64,000 nt of DNA from Caprella mutica (lineage: Eukaryota > Arthropoda > Malacostraca > Amphipoda > Caprellidae), in assembly GCA_947561585.1 (NCBI GenBank), contig CANNZV010000114.1:1-64000 (forward strand), read 5' to 3'. The position numbers were made by a program, and so were the translations under genes. Shown here piece by piece: positions 23,352 to 37,200 of this stretch (position 1 is its first letter; the number at the start of each line of letters is the position of its first letter). Under the pieces are notes generated by a model. That model was given only the letters and a program-made list of their open reading frames with translations, was not told the DNA's origin and did no database searches.

Positions 23352-25102
23352 GTACGTATGTTAATGTAACAAATTACATCAATGATAAAATATATATTCT
23401 TTCTTTTTAGGTTCACTATTTTTTTTAAGTTTCACAAATTTAAAATATTTACGAAATACTAAATTAAAAAAAATTAAAAATACAAAAAAAAATGCATCCT
23501 GCAATTAAATATTTAATCTATTTTATTGGCTATATATTTGCAAAAATATAATATAAGAGATTTTAAATCGTTTTGTGCCATTTATCAAGTACCACTCGGA
23601 ATTGTACTCCAATTTTATTCCCATTGAAAGCGAGATCTGTTTTCAGTTAGAAAGAATTTTCCACAACAAATCTGAAACTGACACGTACAGACTTCAATTT
23701 CGAACGGTTATCTCAAAACCACATTGCGTTTCATTTCGTTGAAGATCTAGTTTATATTTACATACGAAATCTCTGATAAATTAGATTTCCTGGATCTCAG
23801 TAGATTGCTGTCTGGGATAATGTTGTTGCAGAAGTTGATGGACACAAACTCTGGCGATTGTGTTTTCACTTTCCGCCAAATGGCTTCCTTGATAAATGAT
23901 GTCACTTTCGAAAATGTTTTTTCATGCCTTGTTCACCATCAATCTTTTTAAAATGAAACATGTTTATTGTAAATGAACGATTTTTTTTATTCAATATCAA
24001 TTTCAAAGTTATTTTGAATTATTACCGATAAAGAAAAAAAGAGATCGAATCTTTGAATTTTAAAGATGAAAATTGGATACTCTGTCTCTGTATAATGGCT
24101 AATCCAAACTACCATTATATGATCACACTGCATTAAATTGTACACAAATTTCCCTTCTAACTAATAGTGTTCATTCATCTAACTTATTTCATATAATAAA
24201 CGCTTCACAGTTCCAATATCGAAAGTAATCCGGTATACTCCAACAACGAAACACTTAGCAAAGGATTCAATCAGACTATTAGTTCATATTAGAACACCAA
24301 TCTAAACTAATATGATACTTCAATGAGACACAATACACAATCACACTATTCTTGCCTATATTTAAATTGTTAATCTTGATAGGGGAGCATCGAGCAATCG
24401 GACACTTAGAGTGGATGTAAACATTGGTCATGGGTGCATGATCAGTCCTTTTGACGAGAATTTAAAAATGATATAGTTTGTAAATATGTGAGATATATCT
24501 TACCTAGTATTAGGTTGTACATCTCATTTGTCTGATATCCATGGTCTGACACTTAAAAACTTTTAAGTGAAACCGTATTTTAGTATTTTGTATCCGCTTG
24601 TTCATTGTACTACATACTTCACGATTGCTTAATGACCTTACATCAAATACATATATTAGATGTTATATGTGAAATAAATTGCAATTTTTTATATCAGAAA
24701 TAAACTGCAAAAGTATGGGACTAATGAGGTTCGGACCAATGTGTTGTAATTGAGGAGGTCAGTGACAAAATATATAATTTACTGCTTTTTTAAATATACC
24801 TTACTCTGCTAAAACAATTGTCATATTTTGGGCGAAAGTATCGTTCAGTGAAAGTGTCATGCGGCGAAATTTTTTCAGCGAAAGAACCTTGAACCTAGCT
24901 TGGTCATGAACCATATTTTGTCTTTTAGAAAATTTAGATTTGACCATTCATGACCAATTTATCACCCATATTTCGACTGTTGTGTGTATGACTAAGTGTT
25001 CTTGTACTTCGTCACGTTTTTATACATAAATGAGTTATACATAAAATATAAATTATATTAGTACCAATTTTTATGGTGCTAACTAATTACTCTCTGCTGC
25101 AG
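23352..25102 (+). other. probable leader intron
   Basis: Sequence between the two candidate leader segments. A+T-rich with no gene recognised. A repeat near 24370-24440 (ACACTTAGAGTGGATGTAAAC) resembles blocks near 32990 and 55390 and may be a dispersed repeat end. A segment near 24590 (GTATCCGCTTGTTC) resembles the one at 42880. Confidence 0.35.
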
Positions 25103-25197
25103 GAGGGTGCCATAGGCCATCCTGCAATGCCCCCCAGTCACATCTGCCTGCCTCCCAATGTGAGATAGCAAGATCTATCTTCTCTGCCGGCTACAGC
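25103..25197 (+). other. 5' untranslated part of first coding exon
   Basis: The acceptor is ttactctctgctgcag (AG at 25101-25102). The 95 nt before the start codon are open in the coding frame, but they contain no in-frame ATG. The first in-frame Met is 25198, followed directly by the conserved T1 start. Two out-of-frame upstream ATGs are present: a 13-codon frame from about 25127, and an immediate ATG-TGA pair at about 25158-25163. Confidence 0.55.
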
Positions 25198-25241
25198 ATG
25201 GAAGGGGACCACCGCATCATCCTCAATGTAGGTGGTATAAG
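25198..25241 (+). CDS. Shaw: Shaw exon 1: start of T1 domain
   Basis: It encodes [14 protein letters not shown] plus two bases of the next Arg codon. The donor is ATAAG then gtgagt. NVGGIR is the invariant first strand of the T1 fold. The start is chosen because T1 begins within ten residues, as in other Shaw proteins, and no other in-frame Met lies upstream in the exon. Intron 1 (25242-36095) is 10.9 kb and contains a mariner transposon. Confidence 0.93.
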
Positions 25242-28200
25242 GTGAGTACATACTTATTTAAATAGCTTTCAGAAGATTAGTTCTTATTTAATATATGCTT
25301 ACATTGATTTAATTGTCCCGTCAAATATTAAAAATAATAATAAAGTTGAACTCCTCTATAATACGATCCTATATAGTGAATGTAGTGTCCTGAGTAAGGA
25401 ACTACCTAGTATAGTGATCAAATTATCTATAGACTGCTATGAGATGGCAATCATTTAGTAAAAAGCTCACTATACAAAGTATTTCATTACTCAGGACTGT
25501 ATATTCACTATACAGGACTTCATTATAGAGGAGTTTTACTGTACTATTTTCATGCATGTAGCGTCGTTTATTATCAATTATTTAACATTTAATTATCGGA
25601 TTGGCATATCGTAGAAGCCAATCGTGTAGTTCATAAAAATACATCATTTCAATATAATAGATTTACAAATCAAAAATAATTATTACCAATAAAGGATAAT
25701 ACCACAATCATGTATGATACATAAACTACCCAGGCAAGAAGTATTTAGTCCCGGGATATTAAGGGAATATCCCAGGCAAGAAGGATTTATTCCTGGGATA
25801 TTCCTTCAATATCCCAGGAATAAACCCTTCTTGCCTGGGTAAGAGTTATAAACAGGAGTTTTATTAATTGACCCTCTCAACACTTCATCTTTAACTTGAA
25901 ATTCGATTAATGAAACTCAATTAACGCAGCTTTATCCTGCCTATTTTTATATATATTCATCACAAATAGGTTTTTATCCGTAAAAATTACAAGTCAAATT
26001 GACTCAAAATTTGAGTTTTCCTTGACTCATCCTTGACTCAAGCGATGAGTCAGGTTGACTCGCAATTGTTTTCAACTCTACATTTTTCACAGTTTTATTC
26101 GCAGTACATCACTACACATATTCTTCTCTTAGATACAAGAAAGCCTCGTTTAAGTTTGTTTACGCAGTCTTCCTTTCAAGAGCTTCAATTTCAATGAATG
26201 AAATTATAGAAACACTTCAAAGTGAAAACAAGATGTCTCTCTTCTTCATGATATGATTTCTACTCTACCTGGACTTTAAATTAATATTCGTTGTCAAAAG
26301 GATAACAAGGTAGTAAGATATAGCAATAAAAAAGTATATAATCTTACCCATCTTATGCATTTGAATTCTCAAATAACAAACACATAATAATAATAACTAA
26401 ATAGCTTATTTCAAAATGGAAGGTACATCCAAGATAAAATTACCATTCATTTTACGATACACACGTCACTCACGTCTGAGAGAGTAAAATTTGTGACATG
26501 TTTTCCTCTTCGTTTCCTTCTCTCAACTCGACGTAAAAACTCAAACTTCATTTGCTTTTCAATTTCTCTGGCGGATCTGAGCCATATTAAACGACATGAT
26601 GGGTCGCTTCAGCGGAATGCAATCAGTCGCTTAACCATTCTCAACACCAAGAATTTGGAGCTACAGCCTCATAAGGTGACTCGAAAATCATCAGTTTGGA
26701 CTATTGATTTTAAAATGAAAGAAGGACATAGATTCCTGTTATCATTTACGCAAAACTGAGAAATTCGTGGTTCAATTCTTGTTGGAAGAAATTGAATTAA
26801 TTTCATATCTATATTAATACAATTATCTGTTTTCTAATCTCTACCTCCATATTCCTAAACGGAATTCTAGCCCATTTCCTCATTGTAGAGTATTCACATT
26901 ACGTAATTATTAGATGTTGCAAAGCTATTATTCTAATTTCTTCTACTTAATATGATACAGAAATAAGCATAGGATCAGAGAGGTTTTCCAAGTAACACTA
27001 AGAAGCTTAAAGTGTGAAATATCCTAGACAATTACCTTAAACTTCGCTATCTGACCATTCGCTCTCTCTTTCCGCTAATTAGGGAATTAGAATGCAAGGT
27101 ATGCTGCATTGCCTACCATTGGACCATTAGTAAAAACAATTTACAAATTAAGGGCATAATTGTATATGTGCCATACTTACATTATACCAACCTGTAAAAA
27201 GAATAAGAACTAAATATTACAACTATTGTTATTATTGAATATTAAACTTTATACTTTAAGAATTTATTGCATGAACTACTGTTTATGTTTTTTATTACTT
27301 TTGTGTATGTTAATTAATTGTCAAAATAATTTGACTGCTTATAGTTTATAGACTTCATAATTGATGTTAGTTTCTTACAAACATCGTTTACATATTATTA
27401 TACTATACTTAAATTCTTCAAATTTCCTCTTGAACAAATATCTCCAATATTAATTAATTATCCCTTTTCTGATATTTTCTTCAATACTTTCCTCTTATAA
27501 TTAATAATCTTCTCATTTCTACATTAATCCTTTCATTATATTTCATTTTTATTTACAAAAGCCGTAAATTTAGTATACATGCAAATAAATTTGTAAAGGT
27601 AAACAGCAAGTTATTATTTATGCAGTAGATGCTGAACGATAGGTGGCATTGTTGTTCAGTTAATTTAATTTTCTATATTTTCTATATTTCTAAATTAAGT
27701 TACCTGAAAACGAGGCCACCTCTTTGTCAACATCTGCTGCATATAAATAAATATCTCTATAATAAGCTCGAGTCACAGTAAAATTCACTCTTCTATGGAA
27801 AAGCCTAAATTAATTTCTACACATTTAGTCCTGGTATAGTCCTTTACTATCCCAGGAATAAATCCTTTTATTGGATTAGCTACAGGCAAGAATAGTTATA
27901 AATTTTCTTAGAGAGTAGTATAGTAATGGAAAAATATGTTCATTTATTAAATCAGTTATTTTCATTAATCACGTCTTATCTTAACAAATCACCTCGTATA
28001 TCTCTTATATTAGTGCAAGCACTGCGCCTGTTTGTCTGTCCGTCCATGTATCACATTTTTATTGAGAAACAAATATTATATGAAAAAAAAAATTTGCATT
28101 GTTAATATAGTGATTCTACCTTATCAGTGGAAACTACCAAATCACCGAGTGTTAAAGAAATTACCGGACTTTACCCAATCATTGAACGTTATTCAATCAC

Positions 28201-31200
28201 CTGACAACAAAATTTTTATCTAAAATTACACTTTCGATAAATTCTATTGAGAATCAATTTCACCCCATTTTATATTTTTGATTTAAATTTTTTAACGCGG
28301 CTGAACTGTCTTTCCATTTGACAAAAGTTTTAATGATTAATCAAAAGTAAAGAATTAATTAACGAGTATTTCTCTTCTTTTAGTCATACCTCAAATTTTC
28401 TCTTTTACAAACAAATCTCTAATCTTCATTACTCATCTCTTATCTTATTTGCATATATAACCATCTCATATATTAACTAATCATCCCTCCTATCTTTAAA
28501 GACATCGTTCTGATAAATAGTAATAGCTAGTAAAATCCTTTATTACACCCATCCCAACACAAGCATATGCATGGCTGAATATTCAACTTATAACAATATG
28601 ACGGCATAATTTACTTCATGTCTCCCATTAAAACTTTACGGCACTCGTTTCTGCGAGGTTATTATTGTTTAGAAGAAGAACAGGCACTTCGATATGGTTA
28701 CTTCTATTCAACCAGAGAGGTTCAACTTGACCATAATTTGTTTTTGTGCTCATATTCAATCATTTGAAGTTTTAAAAAGAATGAAAACTGATTCGCTAAC
28801 GATAAACTGTTAATGTAATAATTAAAGGAGAATAGTGATCTACATAAAATTATGCTTGGAATAAAAAATTACCTATATATGATTTTTATTTTATTCTTTG
28901 ATTACAAAAATTTCCATTTAAACTATCTTTCAAGATAATATTTGAAATTGATACTAACAGTATAATATTATTAAAGTTTTTTTCGTGGTTATTATTATAG
29001 GAACATTAAAAATTAAAAATTATATTATAAGTACCACTCTTAATTTTAATTCCATCCATTTAATAACTATTATACACAATATCTCGCAACGATAATAATT
29101 AATCGAACAGCTTTCAATTTTCATTATAACATTTATTCATTTTATAAGCATTTATACCACTGCTTCGGTAAAATGTTAATGGATAAAATGATTGAATGTA
29201 GCGTTCTATTAATTATTCAATATGGAATATGAATGTGGAAAATGATTTAATTTATATGAATCTCAGCAGTTATTTTTAAATAATATATATAGGATAGAGT
29301 AAACGGATAAACTGAATATAAATATTGTTAAATTCAGAATATAAATATTGTTCATCTATTATTTCATTATTATGGAGTTAAATTTTCCTTGTATTTAATC
29401 CTAGAAACATTTACATTTAAGACAAATTTTCAGTAGGAATTAAATGTCCGACGAAGGGCGAAATATTTTTATAAACAACTAATAATATTATCCTATTGAT
29501 ATTGATTTTCCAATGAATCTTTTTCCGTATAAGGTATAAAGATGGTATTTAATTATCGAATTTATAACCGCCAATGGAAATACCGCTATCTGTGATTATA
29601 ATTTTTAATTAGGTATAGATTTCTATTGTTTCTAATTACTGTTCATAATTACAATAGCATCAATAAATATCATGTATATTCTTTTATATGACCACTTGTA
29701 GGAAATCATTTGTGTGTAATTATAAATTAATTATACAACAGTAAAAAGATATAATCACTTATGTTATGATATGTACGACTGTGAATATAAATAGATTTAA
29801 GAATTGGAAAATATAATGATTTTCAAATAACCGTGAGCGGAGAAATGGTTTCATACCTTTCAGCTATGTTATGAAGCATAAAACAGAAATATTGGTCAAA
29901 AATTGTGAGAGAAGATAGATTTTGAAAATGCTACAAAAAAAAAAATCAAAATATCAAAAAAAAAGAAAAATCATAATAACAAAAATGTCTTAGAATTTGT
30001 TTTCACATATACCTTCCAAGTTTCAGAAACATCTATCGGTAAACAACAAATAAACCTCATTTTTGAAAAGCTCCCCTTAATAACTGAAAATTAACAACCA
30101 AATTGTCAAAGTTACTCTTCAATTATCTTTATATACCAGGAGAAATAATTTTGAGACATGTTCCACACTTATTTTACTTGTTATACGTGCATGTTGTAAT
30201 ACGAGCGGGGTTTGTAAGTACATTTTATTTTGCCAATGAATATTAATTAATGTCCGACCGCACATTTGACTGTTCTGTATTCCTTTTTTAGGTGTTTTTG
30301 CCTTATTGCTTAGTTTTTTAACTTAATCGACTGTGAGGTGTATATATCTATTATATGATATGTATTTAATACAGTACATAAACCTATTTGAATTTATACA
30401 AGATGTGTAAACAGAAAATACGACCGGGAATCAAATAACCAGGAATCAAATAACCAGGAATCAAATAACCGGGAATCAAATAACCGAGAATCAAATAACC
30501 GGGAATCAATTGACCAGGAATCAATTGACCGGGAATCAAATAACCAGGAATCAAATAACCGGGAATCAATTGTCCGGGAATCAAATAACCGGGAATCAAT
30601 TGACCTAGACCCAACAAAATTTATATTGGTCAGATTATTCGCAACCCATGCAACTGATTACAGTGAGCCCAATTGAACGTTCGAGTAATGCGATGACATC
30701 TACGTTTATTATGTATTTTATTTATTATGTAATATGTGATTTATTTCATCTTGAGATGATTACTGAAAAATTTAACAATATACAGGGTGATCAGACCAGT
30801 TGTAGACAAATTTTAATGTTTAATTTTAAAACCTTTAAAACGTGAAAATTATCCATCTATTTACACTATTGGATAGCTCATTATATGCACTAACTTTTAT
30901 ATTTTACCTTCAGAGGTATTTCTAAATATTGATTTAGTTATGAGCTCTTTAGCGTCGACAATTCAGGAACTGTTTGAATCAGGACAGTCCCCGGGTCAAA
31001 TATGCAAGCTTTTGAAGGGTCGTGCGAGAAGATCTGGTGTTTACAAGGCTCTGAAGCGTTTCAGAGATACAGATTCGACCCTCCCAAAGGTTAGGAGCAC
31101 TCCAGATCGCAAGGTTAGGGCCTCTAAGCTCTTAAAAAACACCCGGGAGAAAATCAGGAGGAATCCTGAAAGAAGCGTCAGGAAATTGGCATCAGCGTCT

Positions 31201-34200
31201 GGTGTGAGCTATGGAACAATGCAGAAAGTGCTCACAAGTGATCTGAACCTTTCCCCATTCAAAAAGACAAAAGCTCAGCTACTGTCAGAGGCCACAAAAA
31301 TCAAACGGCTGCAAAGATCAAATCTTCTTCTGGAAAAGCTGACAGACGGCACGCAACCTCCGGTCTTGTGGACTTATGAGAAGTTATTCACGGTCCAAGC
31401 CCTCCACAATCATCAGAACGACCGGATTTATGCAGTGAATAAGCGCGATATTCCTTTGAACGACAGGCTGATGTTTAGGAGACAAAAACCAGCTTCTGTC
31501 ATGGTATGGGCCGGGGTAACCTCATCTGGAAAGAAGAGTTCTCTTTTTTTCATTGAAGAGGGTGTAAAGGTGAACCAGCACGTTTCTTTGAAGTTGTTGG
31601 AGTATCAGTTGGTGCCTTGGGTGAACATAACGTTCGGTAAAACAGGTGTTACCCTCCAGCAGGACGGAGCCACGTCCCACACGGCTAATCGCGTTCAAGA
31701 ATGGTGCAAGAAGAATATGACTGGGTTCTGGTCGAAGGAGTTATGGCCTCCTTCCTCTCCTGATCTGAGCCCTATGGACTTTTCCATCTGGAGTATTTTG
31801 AAGAGTAAAGCCTGCTCTTCTAATCACTCAAATGTGAACGCTCTGAAGCAAAAATTGACGACTTGTTGGGACGAAATTCCAGAAGAAACCATCCGTGCCA
31901 CGTGTAGTCAAGTTCCTGACAGGTTGAGGCGTTTGGTGAAGGCTAAGGGAGGATATATTGAAAACTAACTATGGAATTTATTTCTTAGATGTATAATGAT
32001 TTTTTCTGTTAAGTTAGTTTTCTTTTTTCTGTTATTTATAAGGAGATATTTCAATAAATATTTGTCTACACCTGGTCTGATCACACTGTATATAAAGTAA
32101 TAAGCTACACACTAATGAATAAACCTTAAGAAAATAATTTGATTTATTTACGTAGATATAAACTACGAAATAATTATTGCACAGTAATATTGCAGTTTCT
32201 GACAATAAATACTGAACAAATATCTACATTTTCACAGCGTTTGATGTGTATTTCATTTAATGTATTAAAGAAATGATTCTTCGAAATATTAATAATAAAT
32301 ATTTGGATGAAAATCATTGCTGCCGTGCAAAATAGTTTAAATTAATGAATAACGAGTGAAATTATTCCGAATTTTATATTAAGAATTAGAAGCCTAGTTG
32401 AATAATTTCAAATTATGAATTAATACTGAACAGGAAAAGTTGGAGATATCAAATTGACAGGCAAAAGTTCCTACTCGAGTCCTATGAAGCTCTAAATATC
32501 ATTTTCCATGTTTGAAATTCACCAAAAGCGAACTCGTACATTTGAGAAAATATTCGCAACTCTGACGATAAAAGTCCCTGCAAAGACATGCAATCTGCTG
32601 GAAAATTTATTCCTGAATGCTCTGTTCGGTTTATTTGGTCCCACTGTATGTGATATGACTATCGAAATGTACCGCAGTACAGTAGAACTCCTCTATAGTG
32701 AAATTCTGCATAGTGAACGTAGAGTCCTGAGTAAGGAAATAGCCTCTATAGTCAAAATATTCTGTAGTCTGCCATGAATGGTTATTAATTTTCTATAACT
32801 TATGGACATTTATGGCAGACTGAAGGAGAGCTTCCTTAATCAGGACACTACATTCACTACACAGGCTACTCCCTTAATCAGGACACTACATTCACTATAC
32901 AGGATTTCATCACAGAGAAGTTCTACTGTAATTAGGTAGTTGACTGTTTAATAGTCACTTAGTTAGGCTCTCAGTGTTCGAAAAGTGGATGTTAACAAAG
33001 ATTATGATAGATCAGCTACAAAAATATTAAGGTTACATGTTTTCACGGTAAATGACAGCTACCACTTTCCGAGTACTGAGAGGGTCTGAGTAACACAATG
33101 TTCCCAAATGTAGTTTATGAAATGCTCTTAATGTTCATAAGGAATTTAATCAAATGGAATTTCGTATTTCAAGACCATAAATTCTAGAATTCAATCCCGG
33201 GGCTATGAAGTTAATGATCCCTTTTGTTGACATTATTTATGCAGGTCTCGATGCTACAACTGATTTCCTTAAGTGCTTCTCTTGGGACTAGATACAGTGA
33301 TTTTATGATGCGAGATATAGTGTATCCATGATGTTAGATACAGTGTATTTAATAGCAAGCATCTGCCATCAATGGTATCAGATACAGTCGTAAAATGAGA
33401 TTTAATATGGGATAGATAATGTTCATGATGTCGTAAGAATTTAATTTCACTAAAATATAATAGAAAAGGTTCCTTAATTTATATGTATGATGATAATACA
33501 ATATTTAAAGTAATGACACAGATAATATTATGTGTTTTAACAGAAGTTATTTGGTTTATGGAAATTATTTCATTTCCTTTTGAAAATACATACTTTGTAT
33601 AAAGATTTACTCTTTCGTTTTTGAAGCAAATTAATTGTCTTTTCAGATATCTTGGTATATCTATTTATAACAATTAGGAAAAGAATAAATTGGGAAAAAA
33701 GGTATCGATAACCTTCCTTTATTTTACGGACTATTATTATTAGAAAATGTGTTCCCGAATTCAACAATAATTCTGACATGATATGACGACGTACCATCAC
33801 TTAAATTAAGTAAGACCCGCTAATTATAAATTGAAATAATGATGATCAATATAACATGGGATTATTAAGCGAAGTAGATTTATCAATAGAATGAAAATAC
33901 AAATTAGTTTATTTGGTTTACCAAAGTAAATATTATATTAATTTTAGTTATAAAACATACTTTGAAATTTCAATGGTAGACACAGAACCAAAGTAAATTT
34001 TGGTTAAGACGGACCGTTACAGTTTGAAAGAAATAGTAATAGCGTAAAACAAAGCTCTAGCTAAAAAGTAAATTGTACCTTAGTACTTTGAATAGGTTTG
34101 ACCAAAAATAATATAAAGATAAAGTTTAAATGGTCAGAGAACGAACATTCAAGTCGTGAACGATTTGAGAATATAGTACTCCTTTAAAGTTTAAGTGCAA

Positions 34201-37200
34201 GGTTATTAACACAGGCACTAATTAGTAATAAGGTAGTTATTATTAACTATTAAGTTAGGCTATAATAACTAGAGTCCTTAAGCTAGAGTCAAAGACTGAA
34301 TATTACTTTATGAAGAATAGTAACGCCATCTGGTGTTTTAAATCTTAAAAGTTAAAATATATATAATTACAATAATATTATTTCTATATGAAGAAGTCTT
34401 AGAAAAAATCAAGAAGTAACTACTATAATACATAAATAAAATTTATACACCGAATTAAATTATGAATTTTGATATTTTTTCAACTATTAAATATTTATTG
34501 AAAATATTTAATCAATTTCAATATTCATATCTTTTTTTCTTAAGCCAATGTAATTGTTATAAAATTTAATATAGTGTATTTTATAATAATAAGCTTTACA
34601 ATGACCGGTAACAATTCTTATTAGGGTAAACTCATAATTATCGGATAGTTCCACATTTTCGATCATAGAAGAAATAATTATATATACTTCCAATCGTTAT
34701 TTTAATTGGTATCCCTGATACCTACAGGTATCATGGATACCATTTATAATTACGAGTTAAAGTGTAAATATTGTACAGTTTTTCTTACGATCGAAAACAT
34801 GAAGTCGACTGATAACTCAGTAGTTACCCAATACGTTATTTCGTAAATTCCTTTTTAAATTTATAATCATTTAATACTTAAATATTTAACATTAGATAAC
34901 ATTAGATAGACTAATAGTCCAGTTGCTAGATTCTTTCTTTGTTTCTACTCCTGAGTCCCTTGTGTCTAATTAGCTTCTCGATCTCAGGCCATACACTTTC
35001 CGTCTATTAGTTTATTGTACCTAAATACTCCCAGTGGATTTCTGTCCCAGTGCATTCTAACACTTAACATAATTTATATTGTTTATGTAGGGTAAAAATC
35101 CATATTGTTTTTCCTGACTTGCTGCTAAGTTTAAAAAATCTAATAAAATAATTCGATAAAAAAATTTCATTTATGTTGTATTTTCAAAAATAGGGAATAC
35201 TGAATGTTTTATTAATAATTCTATTGAATCATAATAATATACATGTAAAAATACTAATAAACTTTTTTTATGATAGTAATTGTAACAGACATTATGAAAA
35301 ACTTCCACTCAATTAATTGGATGCAAATGGAATTTACAATTTATTTATTTTTTACAATTTATTTATTTTTTACAATTTATTTATTTTTTACAATTTATTT
35401 ATTTTTTACAATTTATCTATTTTGAAACAGTTTTAACTGAAATGTAAAATATTAATTACTGACATATTTAAATTTTTCATCTTTTATCGTTTTATTTATT
35501 GAATGATGTACAACTTGACCACTTCCACTTCCCGTGTTAGTATTTAACTTTAAAAAAAAAATTATAATAAAAAAATTAGTATATCACCTAAAAAATAATA
35601 ATTTGGAATTTGAAGAATTATGATTGATAAACTATTTTTGTTTTCTAAACGGTCCGACTTATCTCTGATGGAACAAATTGTTCATCTCGAGAGAAAATTT
35701 ATAGTGAGGCGGCCATAGAAGATTAAGAGGTGTCTATTTCTTGCCTTCTATGTCTCTTAACCGCAATTTTATCAATCAATTCAAAATAAATTGTCTACAT
35801 TCCAAAATTCACTAATATAATAAAATTCACCGTTACAAATATTAACTTATTAAATATCAGATATGTAATAATTTCAAAATCTATCTATTTTAAATTGGGA
35901 ATATTTTATTATTTGTATCTTCTTAAATCTAAAAATAATTATTTATAAATTCATATATTTTGAAGTTCGTTTTTTTAAATTTATTTATTTTTATTTATTT
36001 ATTTTAATCTATGTATTCATTTTAAAATAGTTAATTTTAAAACTTTTTTATTTCAGAGCTTATTCACTCTAAAATTTATTCAACTTTTTCCCCAGATTCG
36101 AAAGCTACAAAGCAACCCTGAAGAAAATACCCGCCACCCGCTTGTCCCGTCTCACAGAAAACCTAGCAAACTATGACCCTATCCTCAACGAGTACTTCTT
36201 TGACAGACATCCAGGTGTATTTGCCCAGGTGCTAAATTATTACAGGTATGTCAGAGATGATTAAATTTTTAAATATGTGCCAGACTGATAATTGACACTG
36301 TGAGCAACCATTTTAATTGGTAGACACTTCGATTGAAGCCTATCAAGAGGATAAATTGTTTTATTTAACATTTAGATATAGAAATGTTTTTGAAGTAACA
36401 TGTTGCCATGTATTTCTTTAACATCAACTCCATATAAATAGATGGCTTTCCTTGCTGATCAATATTCATCCAAGAAGCAAATTTTCAGCTTATATAACAA
36501 TTATTGACTGCTACGCTTCACCGTATGGAATATGTAAATATAAACAATTTATTTATAACCACAACAAAAGAATAATTTTGGCAAAGAAATATACACACTA
36601 AATTATGAAAGAAACAGCTACCGCTTCTCGGGCAATTTATATAAACTAAAGAACAATTATTTACTGTTATGAAGCGTATACTATGGAGTATTACATAAAA
36701 ATATGCACAAAAAAAACAATTAGAAACAATATACAGAAAGAAAATCTACTTATTAGGAATTACGATTTCTCTCAATTTACATCTGAAGTTTAATAATGAA
36801 GTAGGTATATTTTTATTTAATTATTACATTTATTCCAACGGATAACTGCATTAAAACAAAGAGTTTCTGAGAAGTACACCGAATGTAGGGTCACAGGAAA
36901 GAAGGAATTATATTCCCAGGAATATTCACTTAATATCCCAGGAATAAATCCTTATTGTCTATGGTGAATTGGTTAATTCATGGTGTATTCATTATGAATG
37001 AATATTATGATTAGTGGATATAATTTGAGTTAAAAATAAAGGAGCAAGTAAAGATATCGGACCAGAAATGAAGCTGGTAAAGAAAACGGATCAGATTACA
37101 TTTTTTAGTTTTAAAAAAAATGATTTAGTATTTTATAAAAATACAACCTCATACATGATAATATATATTAATGATTATACATTAATTTTGTATATTTTAT

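Noticed and set aside
26493..26759. 88-codon frame in intron 1
   Set aside because: It has no recognisable domain, the same composition as its flanks, and no splice sites that would join it to the channel frame.
32508..32777. 89-codon frame on the + strand
   Set aside because: Its 3' third lies inside a family P MITE and the rest has no motif.
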